Assembly (NCBI GenBank): GCA_963609805.1
Contig: CAVDLN010000042.1
Location: 1-12,880, forward strand
DNA: 12,880 nt
Source of the DNA: CAMEON01 sp963609805
GTDB taxonomy: Bacteria > Bacillota > Clostridia > Oscillospirales > CAG-272
Reading direction: 5' to 3'
The notes beneath the pieces were generated by a model. The model saw only the letters and a list, made by a program, of their open reading frames with translations. It searched no databases and had not been told where the DNA came from. This document shows, piece by piece, positions 1-6,304 of the stretch (positions within the stretch are counted from its first letter, which is position 1; the number at the start of each line of letters is the position of its first letter). The translations under genes and the position numbers were made by a program.

Positions 1-978
1 GGTGAAGATGGTATCCTTCATGCAGGTATGCAGTGCGTTGGGGTTGGATTTCTCGTTGGTTCCGGGTGCGACACCGAAGAAACCGTTCTCCGGGTTGACC
101 GCCCACAGACGGCCGTCGCTGCCGACACGCAGCCATGCGATATCGTCGCCGACTGTTTCAACCTTGTATCCCTGCTTCTGGAATACCTCAGGCGGAATCA
201 GCATGGCAAGGTTGGTCTTGCCGCAGGCAGACGGGAAAGCAGCCGTCACATACTTTTTGGTGCCGTCCGGGTAGGTCACGCCCAGAATCAGCATATGCTC
301 TGCCATCCAGCCTTCCTTGCGACCCAGGAAGGAGGCAATACGCAGTGCAAAGCACTTCTTGCCCTGCAGCACGTTTCCGCCGTAATTTGAGTTGATAGAC
401 CAGATGGTATCCTCCTCGGGGAAGTGAACAATATAGCGGTTCTCTGCGTCCAGCGTTGCCTTGGAGTGCAGACCCTTGATGAAATCCGCAGAATCGCCCA
501 GTGCCTCCAGAACATTATTGCCGACGCGCGTCATGATTTCCATGTTCAGAACGACATAGATGGAGTCGGTCAGCTCGATGCCGTATTTTGCGAAGGGGGA
601 ACCGACAATCGACATGGAGTACGGGATGACATACATGGTGCGTCCCTTCATGCATCCGGTGTACAGCTTGGTCAGCTTTGCACGGCACTCCGCGGGATCC
701 ATCCAGTTGTTGATATTGCCTGCGTCCTCCTTTGTCTTCGTGCAGATAAAGGTACGACCCTCCACGCGCGCCACATCATCCCAGGATGTGCGGTGCAGAT
801 AGCAGCCGGGCATCTTTTCCTGGTTGAGCTTGATCAGCTCACCGCTTGCAAGCGCCTCATTGCGGAGGGCGGCTGCCTGCTCCTCGCTTCCGTCGATCCA
901 GACAATGTTGTCCGGCTTTGTCATGGCTGTCATTTCGTTCAGCCAGTTCAGCAAATGCTGATTGTTTGTAGGATTCAT
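1..978 (-). CDS. pckG: Phosphoenolpyruvate carboxykinase (GTP), N-terminal part, cut by window start
   Basis: Cytosolic enzyme that interconverts oxaloacetate + GTP and phosphoenolpyruvate + GDP + CO2, a gluconeogenic or anaplerotic step. The 326 visible residues read in frame to base 1; the family is about 600 residues, so roughly the last 270-280 are outside the window. Seen motifs: N-S-N-Y-G-G-N at 196-202 followed by GKK (206-208); kinase-1a P-loop FPSACGKTNLAM at 248-259 with the reactive-loop Cys252 and Lys254/Thr255; kinase-2 VGDDIAWL at 276-283 with the metal-binding Asp pair; NPENGFFG at 295-302. The FPSACGKTN loop marks the GTP class rather than the ATP class (PckA), which is unrelated over most of its length. 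The start is ATG at 978, with a strong AAGGAGG (988-994) nine bases upstream. It diverges from the lgt-like operon. No defect is seen in the visible part. Confidence 0.96.
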   Translation of the reverse strand, partial: MNPTNNQHLLNWLNEMTAMTKPDNIVWIDGSEEQAAALRNEALASGELIKLNQEKMPGCYLHRTSWDDVARVEGRTFICTKTKEDAGNINNWMDPAECRAKLTKLYTGCMKGRTMYVIPYSMSIVGSPFAKYGIELTDSIYVVLNMEIMTRVGNNVLEALGDSADFIKGLHSKATLDAENRYIVHFPEEDTIWSINSNYGGNVLQGKKCFALRIASFLGRKEGWMAEHMLILGVTYPDGTKKYVTAAFPSACGKTNLAMLIPPEVFQKQGYKVETVGDDIAWLRVGSDGRLWAVNPENGFFGVAPGTNEKSNPNALHTCMKDTIFT

Positions 979-1070
979 TCAGAAATTCCTCCTTGATAGG
1001 TGTCTCATTTGGCAGGCAAAGCGGCGCAACCGTACCGATTTACTTTAACGCCCTTCGTTACCCAGCATCT

Positions 1071-1099
1071 ATTTTACATCATTCCCTGTCAAATTGCAA
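1071..1099 (-). promoter_or_regulatory. Candidate sigma-A promoter for pckG
   Basis: Read on the minus strand: -35 TTGCAA (1094-1099, 4/6 to consensus), 17 bp spacer, -10 TAAAAT (1071-1076, 5/6). A TTGACA also occurs here but sits only 10 bp from the TAAAAT, so it is badly spaced for it. The region upstream (about 1115-1135) is A/T-rich, as an UP element would be. Transcription would begin near 1064. This is prediction from motif and spacing only. Confidence 0.45.
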
Positions 1100-1165
1100 T
1101 AGGAAAGCGAAAAAGGTTACAAAATATTCACGGTTGCATTACACGGGAAATGCCGATCGGGATTC

Positions 1166-1181
1166 CGAATCGGCCGATTCG
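1166..1181. repeat. Perfect 16-bp palindrome, possible operator
   Basis: CGAATCGGCCGATTCG reads identically on both strands with no spacer. It lies between the two divergent promoters, 53 bp left of the lgt-like -35 and 67 bp right of the pckG -35. A second palindrome, CCGATCGG, lies at 1153-1160, and GCCGAT (1152-1157) can also pair with ATCGGC (1169-1174). The position and symmetry suit a dimeric regulator, but I cannot match it to a known operator. Confidence 0.45.
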
Positions 1182-1208
1182 TACGGAGCAACGGAAATTA
1201 TGGTCTCT

Positions 1209-1254
1209 ATGACGGATATGTTGCAAAAAAAGCTTTACAACCGCGGTCCGTCAT
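1209..1254. repeat. 8-bp inverted repeat flanking the lgt-like -35 box
   Basis: ATGACGGA (1209-1216) and TCCGTCAT (1247-1254) are exact reverse complements separated by 30 bp; the -35 hexamer (1234-1239) lies between them and the right arm ends two bases before the -10. A small palindrome ACCGCGGT (1240-1247) sits directly after the -35. The repeat lies upstream of the expected start of transcription, so it would act as DNA sites rather than as an RNA hairpin. It could be chance. Confidence 0.3.
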
Positions 1255-1262
1255 GGTATAAT
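1234..1262 (+). promoter_or_regulatory. Strong sigma-A promoter of the lgt-like/glycan operon
   Basis: -35 TTTACA (1234-1239, 5/6), exactly 17 bp spacer, -10 TATAAT (1257-1262, 6/6) preceded by TGG at 1254-1256, which forms an extended -10. The predicted start is near 1269, giving a leader of about 30 bases to the ATG at 1298. No other promoter of comparable quality was noticed in the gaps of the cassette, whose genes are overlapping or 24 bp apart, so it probably serves all four genes. Confidence 0.85.
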
Positions 1263-1297
1263 AATTGACATATTCCCGAGAGGAGATTTGCGGTTTT

Positions 1298-2191
1298 ATG
1301 TTACCCGACGCTTTATTTTGGAAAGTTCACATGTACGGAATCATGGTGGCTCTGGGTGTTCTTGCGGCATTCGGAGTGCTGTACCTGTACGGCAAGAAAA
1401 TGAAAATCGATCTGGCATTTACAGACTTTCTGTTCTACGACGGTATCGTATCTGTGTTTTTGGGATTCGGGTTTGCCGCCGTGTTCCAAGGGTTGTATAA
1501 TTACATCGAGAACCCGGCCGACGGCTTCAGCCTCAAGGGCGGTATCACCTTTCTGGGGGGAATGCTGGGAGGCGCGGTCGTGTTCATCGGCGCTTACTTC
1601 CTGTTCCGCCGCCGGCTGAAGGGTCGGCTGGTCAGCACGGCATACGGGTTTCCGGCGCTCTCCGTCCTGCCCTGCTGCGTTCTGATCGGACACAGTCTGG
1701 GGCGCGTCGGATGCTTTTTCGCCGGCTGCTGCTACGGCAAGCAGACGGACAGCTGGCTCGGCGTTAAATTTCCCAACCTTTCCGAGCCCGTGTACCCGAC
1801 CCAGCTCTACGAAGCCGCCTTCCTGCTCATCCTGTTTGCGGTCTGCTCGTACCTGCTGCTGAAAAAGAACTTCCGTCACAACATGACCGTCTACCTGATC
1901 GGCTACGGCATATTCCGCTTCCTCATTGAATTCATTCGCGGTGACGACAGAGGAAAATTCTTCGGCATTCTCTCCCCCTCTCAGTTCTGGGCGCTCGGCA
2001 TGGTGATACTCGGCGTTGTGCTGTACTTCTGCATGGAACGCATCTGGCGCCGCGAACCCGCCCCGGCAGAGACGGATAATAATCCGGAAGCCCTCACGGA
2101 GGCCGACCCCGGCCCGGAAAGCGGCGCGTCTGCGGATACCGCGGAGGAGTCCGAGGTCACGAATACGGAGGGAGATACCCGCAATGCATGA
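1298..2191 (+). CDS. Divergent Lgt-family (prolipoprotein diacylglyceryl transferase-like) membrane protein
   Basis: 297 residues, polytopic membrane protein of the Lgt family. True Lgt moves a diacylglyceryl group from phosphatidylglycerol to the lipobox cysteine of prolipoproteins. Family marks seen: HMYGIMVALG at 11-20, GGITFLGGMLGG at 81-92, GHSLGRVGCFFAGCCYGK at 131-148 with Arg136, YPTQLYEA at 166-173, and RFLIEFIRGDDRG at 207-219, which keeps the Arg/Glu pair matching E. coli R239/E243. By remembered alignment, E. coli H103, N146, N149 and E151 are Leu, Cys, Ala and Cys here, so this is the Cys-rich divergent branch; the usual reaction is plausible but unproven. About seven hydrophobic segments end near residue 248; the last 45 residues are an acidic Glu/Asp/Ala/Thr/Pro tail, likely disordered. 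I chose the ATG at 1298 because GAGAGGAG (1278-1285) precedes it. A TTG at 1265 also opens this frame but lies at or before the predicted transcription start. First gene of the operon; its stop overlaps the next gene by 8 bp. Confidence 0.85.
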   Translation: MLPDALFWKVHMYGIMVALGVLAAFGVLYLYGKKMKIDLAFTDFLFYDGIVSVFLGFGFAAVFQGLYNYIENPADGFSLKGGITFLGGMLGGAVVFIGAYFLFRRRLKGRLVSTAYGFPALSVLPCCVLIGHSLGRVGCFFAGCCYGKQTDSWLGVKFPNLSEPVYPTQLYEAAFLLILFAVCSYLLLKKNFRHNMTVYLIGYGIFRFLIEFIRGDDRGKFFGILSPSQFWALGMVILGVVLYFCMERIWRREPAPAETDNNPEALTEADPGPESGASADTAEESEVTNTEGDTRNA

Positions 2192-3239
2192 TACCTTCTC
2201 CCCTGCCGGCGGCTCGCCGCTGGCCAGCATCATTCTTCCCGCCTACAATGCCGCCCGTTATCTTCCGCGGTGTCTGGACAGTCTCCTGGCACAAACAGAG
2301 AAAAACTTTGAGGTAATACTTGTTGACGACGGGTCAACCGACGGAACAGGCGAAATCTGCGATTCCCGGGCAGCACGCGACCGGCGCGTCCGCGTGATAC
2401 ACACCGAAAACGGCGGCGTATCCAAAGCCAGAAACAAGGGGCTCGATGCAGCCGGCGGAAAGTTCGTGCTGTTTTGCGATGCAGACGACACGGTGTCCCC
2501 GGACTGGGTCGGGAAACTGTGCGGGGACGGAATGACCGGCGCGGATGACATGGGCATGACTGTATGCGGCATAAAATTGGTGTACCCCGGTGCGGAACCG
2601 CGCGAGGTACCAACCGACTGGAACGGCATCGGGGACAGCAGTCTCCCGCTGTCCGCCGTCTGGCAGCTGCAGGAGCGGGGGCTGATGCTGTCGCCCTGCA
2701 ACAAGAGCTTCCGACGCTCGATTCTGGAGACACAGTCGCTTCGCTTTGACGAATCCATGGCCTACTGCGAGGACGAGCAGTTCGTTCTGCGCTACCTGCT
2801 TCATGCGGATCACGGCTTCCTGGTCGTGCGTGAGGATCTGTATTTTTACGAAAAAGAGCATGAGGGCAGCTTGACCCATCGGTATGTGCCCGACCTGTGG
2901 AACGCGATAGAGACATCGCGCGTCCTGCGGGAGCAGCTGTTCGCACAGGCAGGCGTTGACACCGATGCGATTCACACATCCTACTGCTCCTTCCTGAACT
3001 GGCGTGTTCAGCAGGCACTGGCCAATCTGTCCGTGCCGGGCTGTCCGCTGTCACGGCGGGAAAGAGCAGCGGAAATGCGCCGCATTCTGCGGAGCGACAC
3101 CTGCCGGGAGGCCTTCCGCGACGGTAACTTCGGGAATACGCCGGGTTGGTATGCCACGGTTTTGAAATCACGCTCGGCGGAACTTCTGCGTACCGTCAAC
3201 CGACTGATCAGTCTCAAAAACGGAGGCAGAGCAAAGTGA
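2184..3239 (+). CDS. Family 2 glycosyltransferase
   Basis: 351 residues. A GT-A fold inverting transferase (GT2) expected to add a sugar from a nucleotide-sugar donor to a membrane-anchored glycan acceptor on the cytoplasmic face. Seen: N-terminal strand SIILPAYNAARYL (15-27), nucleotide-binding VDDGSTDGT (47-55), NGGVSKARNKGL (76-87), metal-binding DADD (99-102), and C-E-D-E at 195-198, which supplies the likely catalytic base (the ED motif). The C-terminal roughly 120 residues are basic and helical with no clear membrane span. Start ATG 2184 has GGAGGGAG (2167-2174) nine bases upstream and overlaps the lgt-like stop, so translation is probably coupled. The stop overlaps the flippase start by 4 bp (GTGA). 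The sugar and linkage cannot be read from sequence. It resembles the glycosyltransferase at 4805 in its first 100 residues, so the two may be paralogues. Confidence 0.9.
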   Translation: MHDTFSPAGGSPLASIILPAYNAARYLPRCLDSLLAQTEKNFEVILVDDGSTDGTGEICDSRAARDRRVRVIHTENGGVSKARNKGLDAAGGKFVLFCDADDTVSPDWVGKLCGDGMTGADDMGMTVCGIKLVYPGAEPREVPTDWNGIGDSSLPLSAVWQLQERGLMLSPCNKSFRRSILETQSLRFDESMAYCEDEQFVLRYLLHADHGFLVVREDLYFYEKEHEGSLTHRYVPDLWNAIETSRVLREQLFAQAGVDTDAIHTSYCSFLNWRVQQALANLSVPGCPLSRRERAAEMRRILRSDTCREAFRDGNFGNTPGWYATVLKSRSAELLRTVNRLISLKNGGRAK

Positions 3240-4780
3240 ACAATGTAAAAGCGAAAAAAGGGCTCGGCAACATTGTCACCGGGCTGTTTAATCAACTTGT
3301 GACCATTGCACTCGGCATTATCATACCGCGTCTGGTGCTGGTCAGTCTCGGCTCGGAAGCCAACGGACTTCTGTCATCCGTCAATCAGATGCTCGGCTAC
3401 CTTGCCCTGCTGGAGGCAGGCATAGGGACGGCATCCATGCAGGCTCTGTACGGGCCGATCGCCGTAAATGACCGCGATTCCGTCAGCCGCATTATGGCAG
3501 CCACACACCATTTCTATCGCCGGACGGGCTACTTCTACCTGATGGCGGTGCTGGCCTGCGCCGCCATCTTCCCGCTTACCGTTGAGGCCGAAGACATCAA
3601 GCCGTGGCAGATCGCACTGGTGGTTCTGTTCAGCGGACTTCCCGGCGCCGTCAACTATCTGTTTCAGGGAAAGCTGCGGCTGCTTCTGCTGGCCGACGGG
3701 AAAAAATATGTCCTGACCAATCTGGGCACCGTTACCTATGTCATTACCAGCCTGTCAAAAATCTGCCTGCTGTATTTCGGGTTCGGGGTAGTCGAGCTGC
3801 AGGCCATGTACTGCGTCGTCAATCTGCTTCAGATCGGCTTTGTATGCCTGTACATGTACCGCCACTACCGCTGGCTGGACAGGAAGGCCCAGCCGGACTA
3901 TGCCGCCATTTCCCAGAGCCGGAATGTGATTATCCATGAGGTTTCCACACTCATCTTCAACAACACGGACACCCTGCTTCTGACATGGTTATGCGGACTG
4001 GCGTCTGCCAGTGTCTATTCTATGTATGCCATGCTGTTCGGCATGGTAACCACGCTGATCGGAAACTTCAGCAATGCCAACTTCATTCTCGGACAAACCT
4101 ATCATACCGACTTCTCCCGTTTTGTCAAGCTGCTGGACGTGTACGAAATTTTCAACATGACGCTCACCTTCTGGCTGTTTACCGTGGCAGGTCTGTTTAT
4201 CTCCCCGTTCCTGCAGCTCTACACAGCCGACGTAACGGATATCCGGTATGTAGACAAGTACCTTCCCTATCTGTTTATCGCCGTGCAGTTCCTGATAAAC
4301 GGGCGGAATTCCTCGGTGCACACCATCTCCTTTGCGCAGCATTTCAAGCAGACCCAATGGCGCTCCGTGCTGGAATCCTGCATAAATCTGTCTGTTTCCA
4401 TTGCGGCGGTCCTGCTGCTGCGCGGAAGAACCGATCTCAGCGGCATTTACGGGGTTCTGATCGGAACCATTGCCGCGCTCCTGTACCGCTCAAATGACAT
4501 GATTCTGTACGCCAACCGGCGCATTCTCCACCGCTCTCCCATGATTACATACCGTCGCTGGCTGCTCAATATTCTGCTGTTTGTCGGCATGACTGTTGTC
4601 GGACGGTGGGCGCTGTCGCATGTGTCCCTGGATTCCTACGGGACAATCATCCTGTGGGCTGCCGTTTCCGTAGTAGTGCTCCTGCCCGTCTTCTTCGGCG
4701 CAGCGGCACTGACGGAACGGGAAACCGTGCGTTTCGTACGCGAGAATCTGCGTGCACTGCTGCATAGAAACAAAGCATGA
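3236..4780 (+). CDS. Polysaccharide flippase (Wzx/MOP superfamily, PST family)
   Basis: 514 residues with about 12-14 hydrophobic spans (for example near 12-36, 97-116, 124-144, 161-182, 187-207, 256-278, 306-330, 343-356, 381-396, 400-417, 441-461, 468-490). This is the size and pattern of the lipid-linked oligosaccharide exporters that flip undecaprenyl-linked glycans across the membrane. Family-like marks are the N-terminal NIVTGLFNQLVTIALGIIIPRLV (split over 12-34), Ser/Gly/Asn-rich turns such as LGSEANGLLSSVNQMLGY (38-55), and NNTDTLLLTWLCG around 242-254. Start: I chose GTG 3236 because GGAGG (3222-3226) sits nine bases before it and GTGA overlaps the preceding stop by 4 bp; upstream in-frame codons lie inside the glycosyltransferase gene. 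It sits between two glycosyltransferases, which supports glycan export. A lipid II or teichoic-acid role is not excluded. Confidence 0.88.
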   Translation: MNNVKAKKGLGNIVTGLFNQLVTIALGIIIPRLVLVSLGSEANGLLSSVNQMLGYLALLEAGIGTASMQALYGPIAVNDRDSVSRIMAATHHFYRRTGYFYLMAVLACAAIFPLTVEAEDIKPWQIALVVLFSGLPGAVNYLFQGKLRLLLLADGKKYVLTNLGTVTYVITSLSKICLLYFGFGVVELQAMYCVVNLLQIGFVCLYMYRHYRWLDRKAQPDYAAISQSRNVIIHEVSTLIFNNTDTLLLTWLCGLASASVYSMYAMLFGMVTTLIGNFSNANFILGQTYHTDFSRFVKLLDVYEIFNMTLTFWLFTVAGLFISPFLQLYTADVTDIRYVDKYLPYLFIAVQFLINGRNSSVHTISFAQHFKQTQWRSVLESCINLSVSIAAVLLLRGRTDLSGIYGVLIGTIAALLYRSNDMILYANRRILHRSPMITYRRWLLNILLFVGMTVVGRWALSHVSLDSYGTIILWAAVSVVVLLPVFFGAAALTERETVRFVRENLRALLHRNKA

Positions 4781-4804
4781 AAGAACATCCGAGGAATACG
4801 ACGT

Positions 4805-5758
4805 ATGGATACTGTCATTTCGGTAATTGTCCCCGCCTACAATGTTGCCGACGAGCTCCCTTCGTGTCTTGACAGCCTGCTGGCACAGACATACGGTGAT
4901 TTCGAGCTGATTTTGATCGACGACGGTTCCACCGACGGAACGGGAGCCGTCTGCGACCGCTATGCGGCCGAGGACATGCGCATACGGATCGTGCACCGGG
5001 ATAACGGGGGGGTTTCCGCTGCGAGAAACCGCGCGCTGGATATGGCGTGCGGACCTTATCTGACTTTCGTGGATTCGGACGACACGGTTGATCCGACCTA
5101 TCTGGAAGAATTGTACGCCGGGCTGCAGAATACCGGCGCCGACATCGCATCCGTCAACTGGATTGACTCCGACGGAAAAAAAGCCTATGATCCCGCCCTT
5201 GCCGGTCCCGACGGATCACGCCTGTATACGCAGGAAGATCTTGATGATATGAATCTGCTGGGCAGCTGCTGCGGACGCATGTTCAGACGATCCTCCATGA
5301 GTACGCTGCATTTTGAGGAGAATATATTCTACGGAGAGGACACCTTGTTCTGCGTGCGCAATTTCTACGGGAAAGCCGGTGCATCGCTTCTGCTGATGGG
5401 CGCATGCCTGTATCATTACCGGCGAACGCGTCCCGGTGCAGCGACCGCGCAGCCCTTTCATAAACGTCGCCTGTCCCAGATGGAGGCCTACCGCCTCATT
5501 CGGGAATCCGTCTCGGCATATCCCGCCATGCTGAAATCCGTCGACAGACTGCGAGCCTTTGCCTTTTGGAATCTGTACAAACTGCTGCTTCTCTCCGGAC
5601 GCAGGCGCGAGTTCCCGGCAGAGCTGAAAGAACTGCGACATGTTCTGCGGAAAGAACACCGTCTGCTGCTCGGCGGGCAGTGCCTGCGGCAGCGCGCCGC
5701 ATACCGGCTCTGTCTGACATGCGATCGGCTGGCATTGCTGCTGCTCACCAAAAAGTGA
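4805..5758 (+). CDS. Family 2 glycosyltransferase
   Basis: 317 residues, GT-A fold GT2 enzyme, cytoplasmic or membrane-peripheral. Seen: SVIVPAYNVADELPSCLDSL (6-25), IDDGSTDGT (38-46), DNGGVSAARNRAL (66-78), metal-binding DSDD (90-93), and a G-E-D at 177-179 as the probable catalytic acid/base site. The C-terminal 70 residues are Arg/Leu-rich and amphipathic, which may hold the enzyme at the membrane. Start ATG 4805 has GAGGAA (4791-4796) eight bases upstream. It follows the flippase by 24 bp and is the last gene of the cassette, with the terminator hairpin starting 57 bp after its stop. The first 100 residues are close to those of the glycosyltransferase at 2184; the later halves differ, as expected if they use different acceptors. 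Specificity is unknown. Confidence 0.9.
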   Translation: MDTVISVIVPAYNVADELPSCLDSLLAQTYGDFELILIDDGSTDGTGAVCDRYAAEDMRIRIVHRDNGGVSAARNRALDMACGPYLTFVDSDDTVDPTYLEELYAGLQNTGADIASVNWIDSDGKKAYDPALAGPDGSRLYTQEDLDDMNLLGSCCGRMFRRSSMSTLHFEENIFYGEDTLFCVRNFYGKAGASLLLMGACLYHYRRTRPGAATAQPFHKRRLSQMEAYRLIRESVSAYPAMLKSVDRLRAFAFWNLYKLLLLSGRRREFPAELKELRHVLRKEHRLLLGGQCLRQRAAYRLCLTCDRLALLLLTKK

Positions 5759-5815
5759 ATCCGCAGGCATATACGGCCGAGGAGCTGTGCAAAACGTCCG
5801 ATATTATTCCATAGA

Positions 5816-5867
5816 CTTTCATAAAGAAGTGCCCCGGCGCATGCGTCGGGGCACTTCTTTATGAAAG
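5816..5867. terminator. Bidirectional intrinsic terminator between convergent operons
   Basis: A 24-bp stem (5816-5839 with 5844-5867) closed by a CATG loop at 5840-5843. One position is a G/A difference that leaves a G-T or A-C pair depending on strand; all the others pair. The GC-rich core GTGCCCCG...CGGGGCAC is flanked on the outside by AAAGAA and TTCTTT, so either strand gives a stable hairpin followed by a short U-rich run. It ends the glycan operon from the left and the secA-elaA operon from the right. Its right arm contains the last two sense codons and the TAA stop of the acetyltransferase gene (5859-5861). Confidence 0.9.
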
Positions 5868-6302
5868 CCGCAATTCCATTTGAATATGAGGGATTCCGTC
5901 AACCGAAAATTCCTTCGAAACCCGGCGAAATCCCGCTTTCTCGTACAGGGAGCGTGCGTACAGCTGTGCCTCAATGGTAATGCAGAGGGCATCGAATTTC
6001 TCCCGAGCAACCCGAACGGCCTCCTCTACAATTCTGCTTGCGTATCCGCATCGCCGCTTCAGCGATAGAACACGGCCAATCGACACGTCCTCAAATCGGA
6101 CACCCTGCGGCAGCACCCTCGCGTACGCCAGTATTCCCGTCTCATCCCGCAGCCACAGGTGGTAGGCCGACTTGTCCGCATCGTCTGCATCCTGATACGG
6201 GCAGGCCTGCTCCACGACAAAAACGGAAATCCTCGCCTTGTATATTTCGAAGAGCTCCTCCGCGCTCAGCTCCCGGAAATGCTTCACAACCAGTTCCGCC
6301 AT
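5859..6302 (-). CDS. elaA: GNAT family N-acetyltransferase, ElaA type
   Basis: 147 residues; predicted acetyl-CoA-dependent acetyltransferase of the ElaA subgroup, whose physiological substrate is not settled. Seen: VFVVEQACPYQDADDAD (28-44), matching the ElaA hallmark VFVVEQ-x-CPYQD-x-D; AYARVLPQG (59-67); IGRV (76-79) followed by the acetyl-CoA loop RRCGYA (83-88); and DGIPHIQM (135-142), another ElaA hallmark. Full length for the family (about 150). Start: ATG 6302 has AGGGAG (6308-6313) at 5 bases; a GTG at 6308 would overlap the pcrA stop by 4 bp but lies immediately against that site, so it is less likely. It is the last gene of the minus-strand operon, 2 bp after pcrA, and its stop lies inside the terminator hairpin. 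Confidence 0.9.
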   Translation of the reverse strand: MAELVVKHFRELSAEELFEIYKARISVFVVEQACPYQDADDADKSAYHLWLRDETGILAYARVLPQGVRFEDVSIGRVLSLKRRCGYASRIVEEAVRVAREKFDALCITIEAQLYARSLYEKAGFRRVSKEFSVDGIPHIQMELRLS

Positions 6303-6304
6303 AC

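Larger units (their letters stand above)
979..1297. other. Divergent intergenic control region between pckG and the lgt-like operon
   Basis: This 319 bp stretch holds no credible gene; the short open frames across it have no ribosome site and no recognisable protein. It contains a candidate pckG promoter reading left (1071-1099), a perfect 16-bp palindrome (1166-1181) preceded by a smaller palindrome CCGATCGG (1153-1160), an 8-bp inverted repeat (1209-1216 and 1247-1254), and the strong rightward promoter (1234-1262). The pckG leader would be about 85 bases. Apart from a 5-bp stem with a 5-base loop (1046-1060) I see no structure in it and no riboswitch I recognise. The lgt-like leader would be only about 30 bases. 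Confidence 0.75.

Noticed and set aside
1090..1120. Possible catabolite-responsive (cre) site near GGAAAGCGAAAAAGG upstream of pckG
   Set aside because: Only the GAAAGCG half resembles the consensus; the second half does not match, so I do not call it.
993..1268. Short open frames (70-91 codons) in the pckG/lgt intergenic region
   Set aside because: They have no ribosome site and no protein-like composition, and they run through the promoter elements.
1313..2233. Open frame of 306 codons on the minus strand, antisense to the lgt-like gene
   Set aside because: The frame is an artefact of the codon usage of the Lgt-family gene, which has promoter, ribosome site and family motifs on the plus strand.
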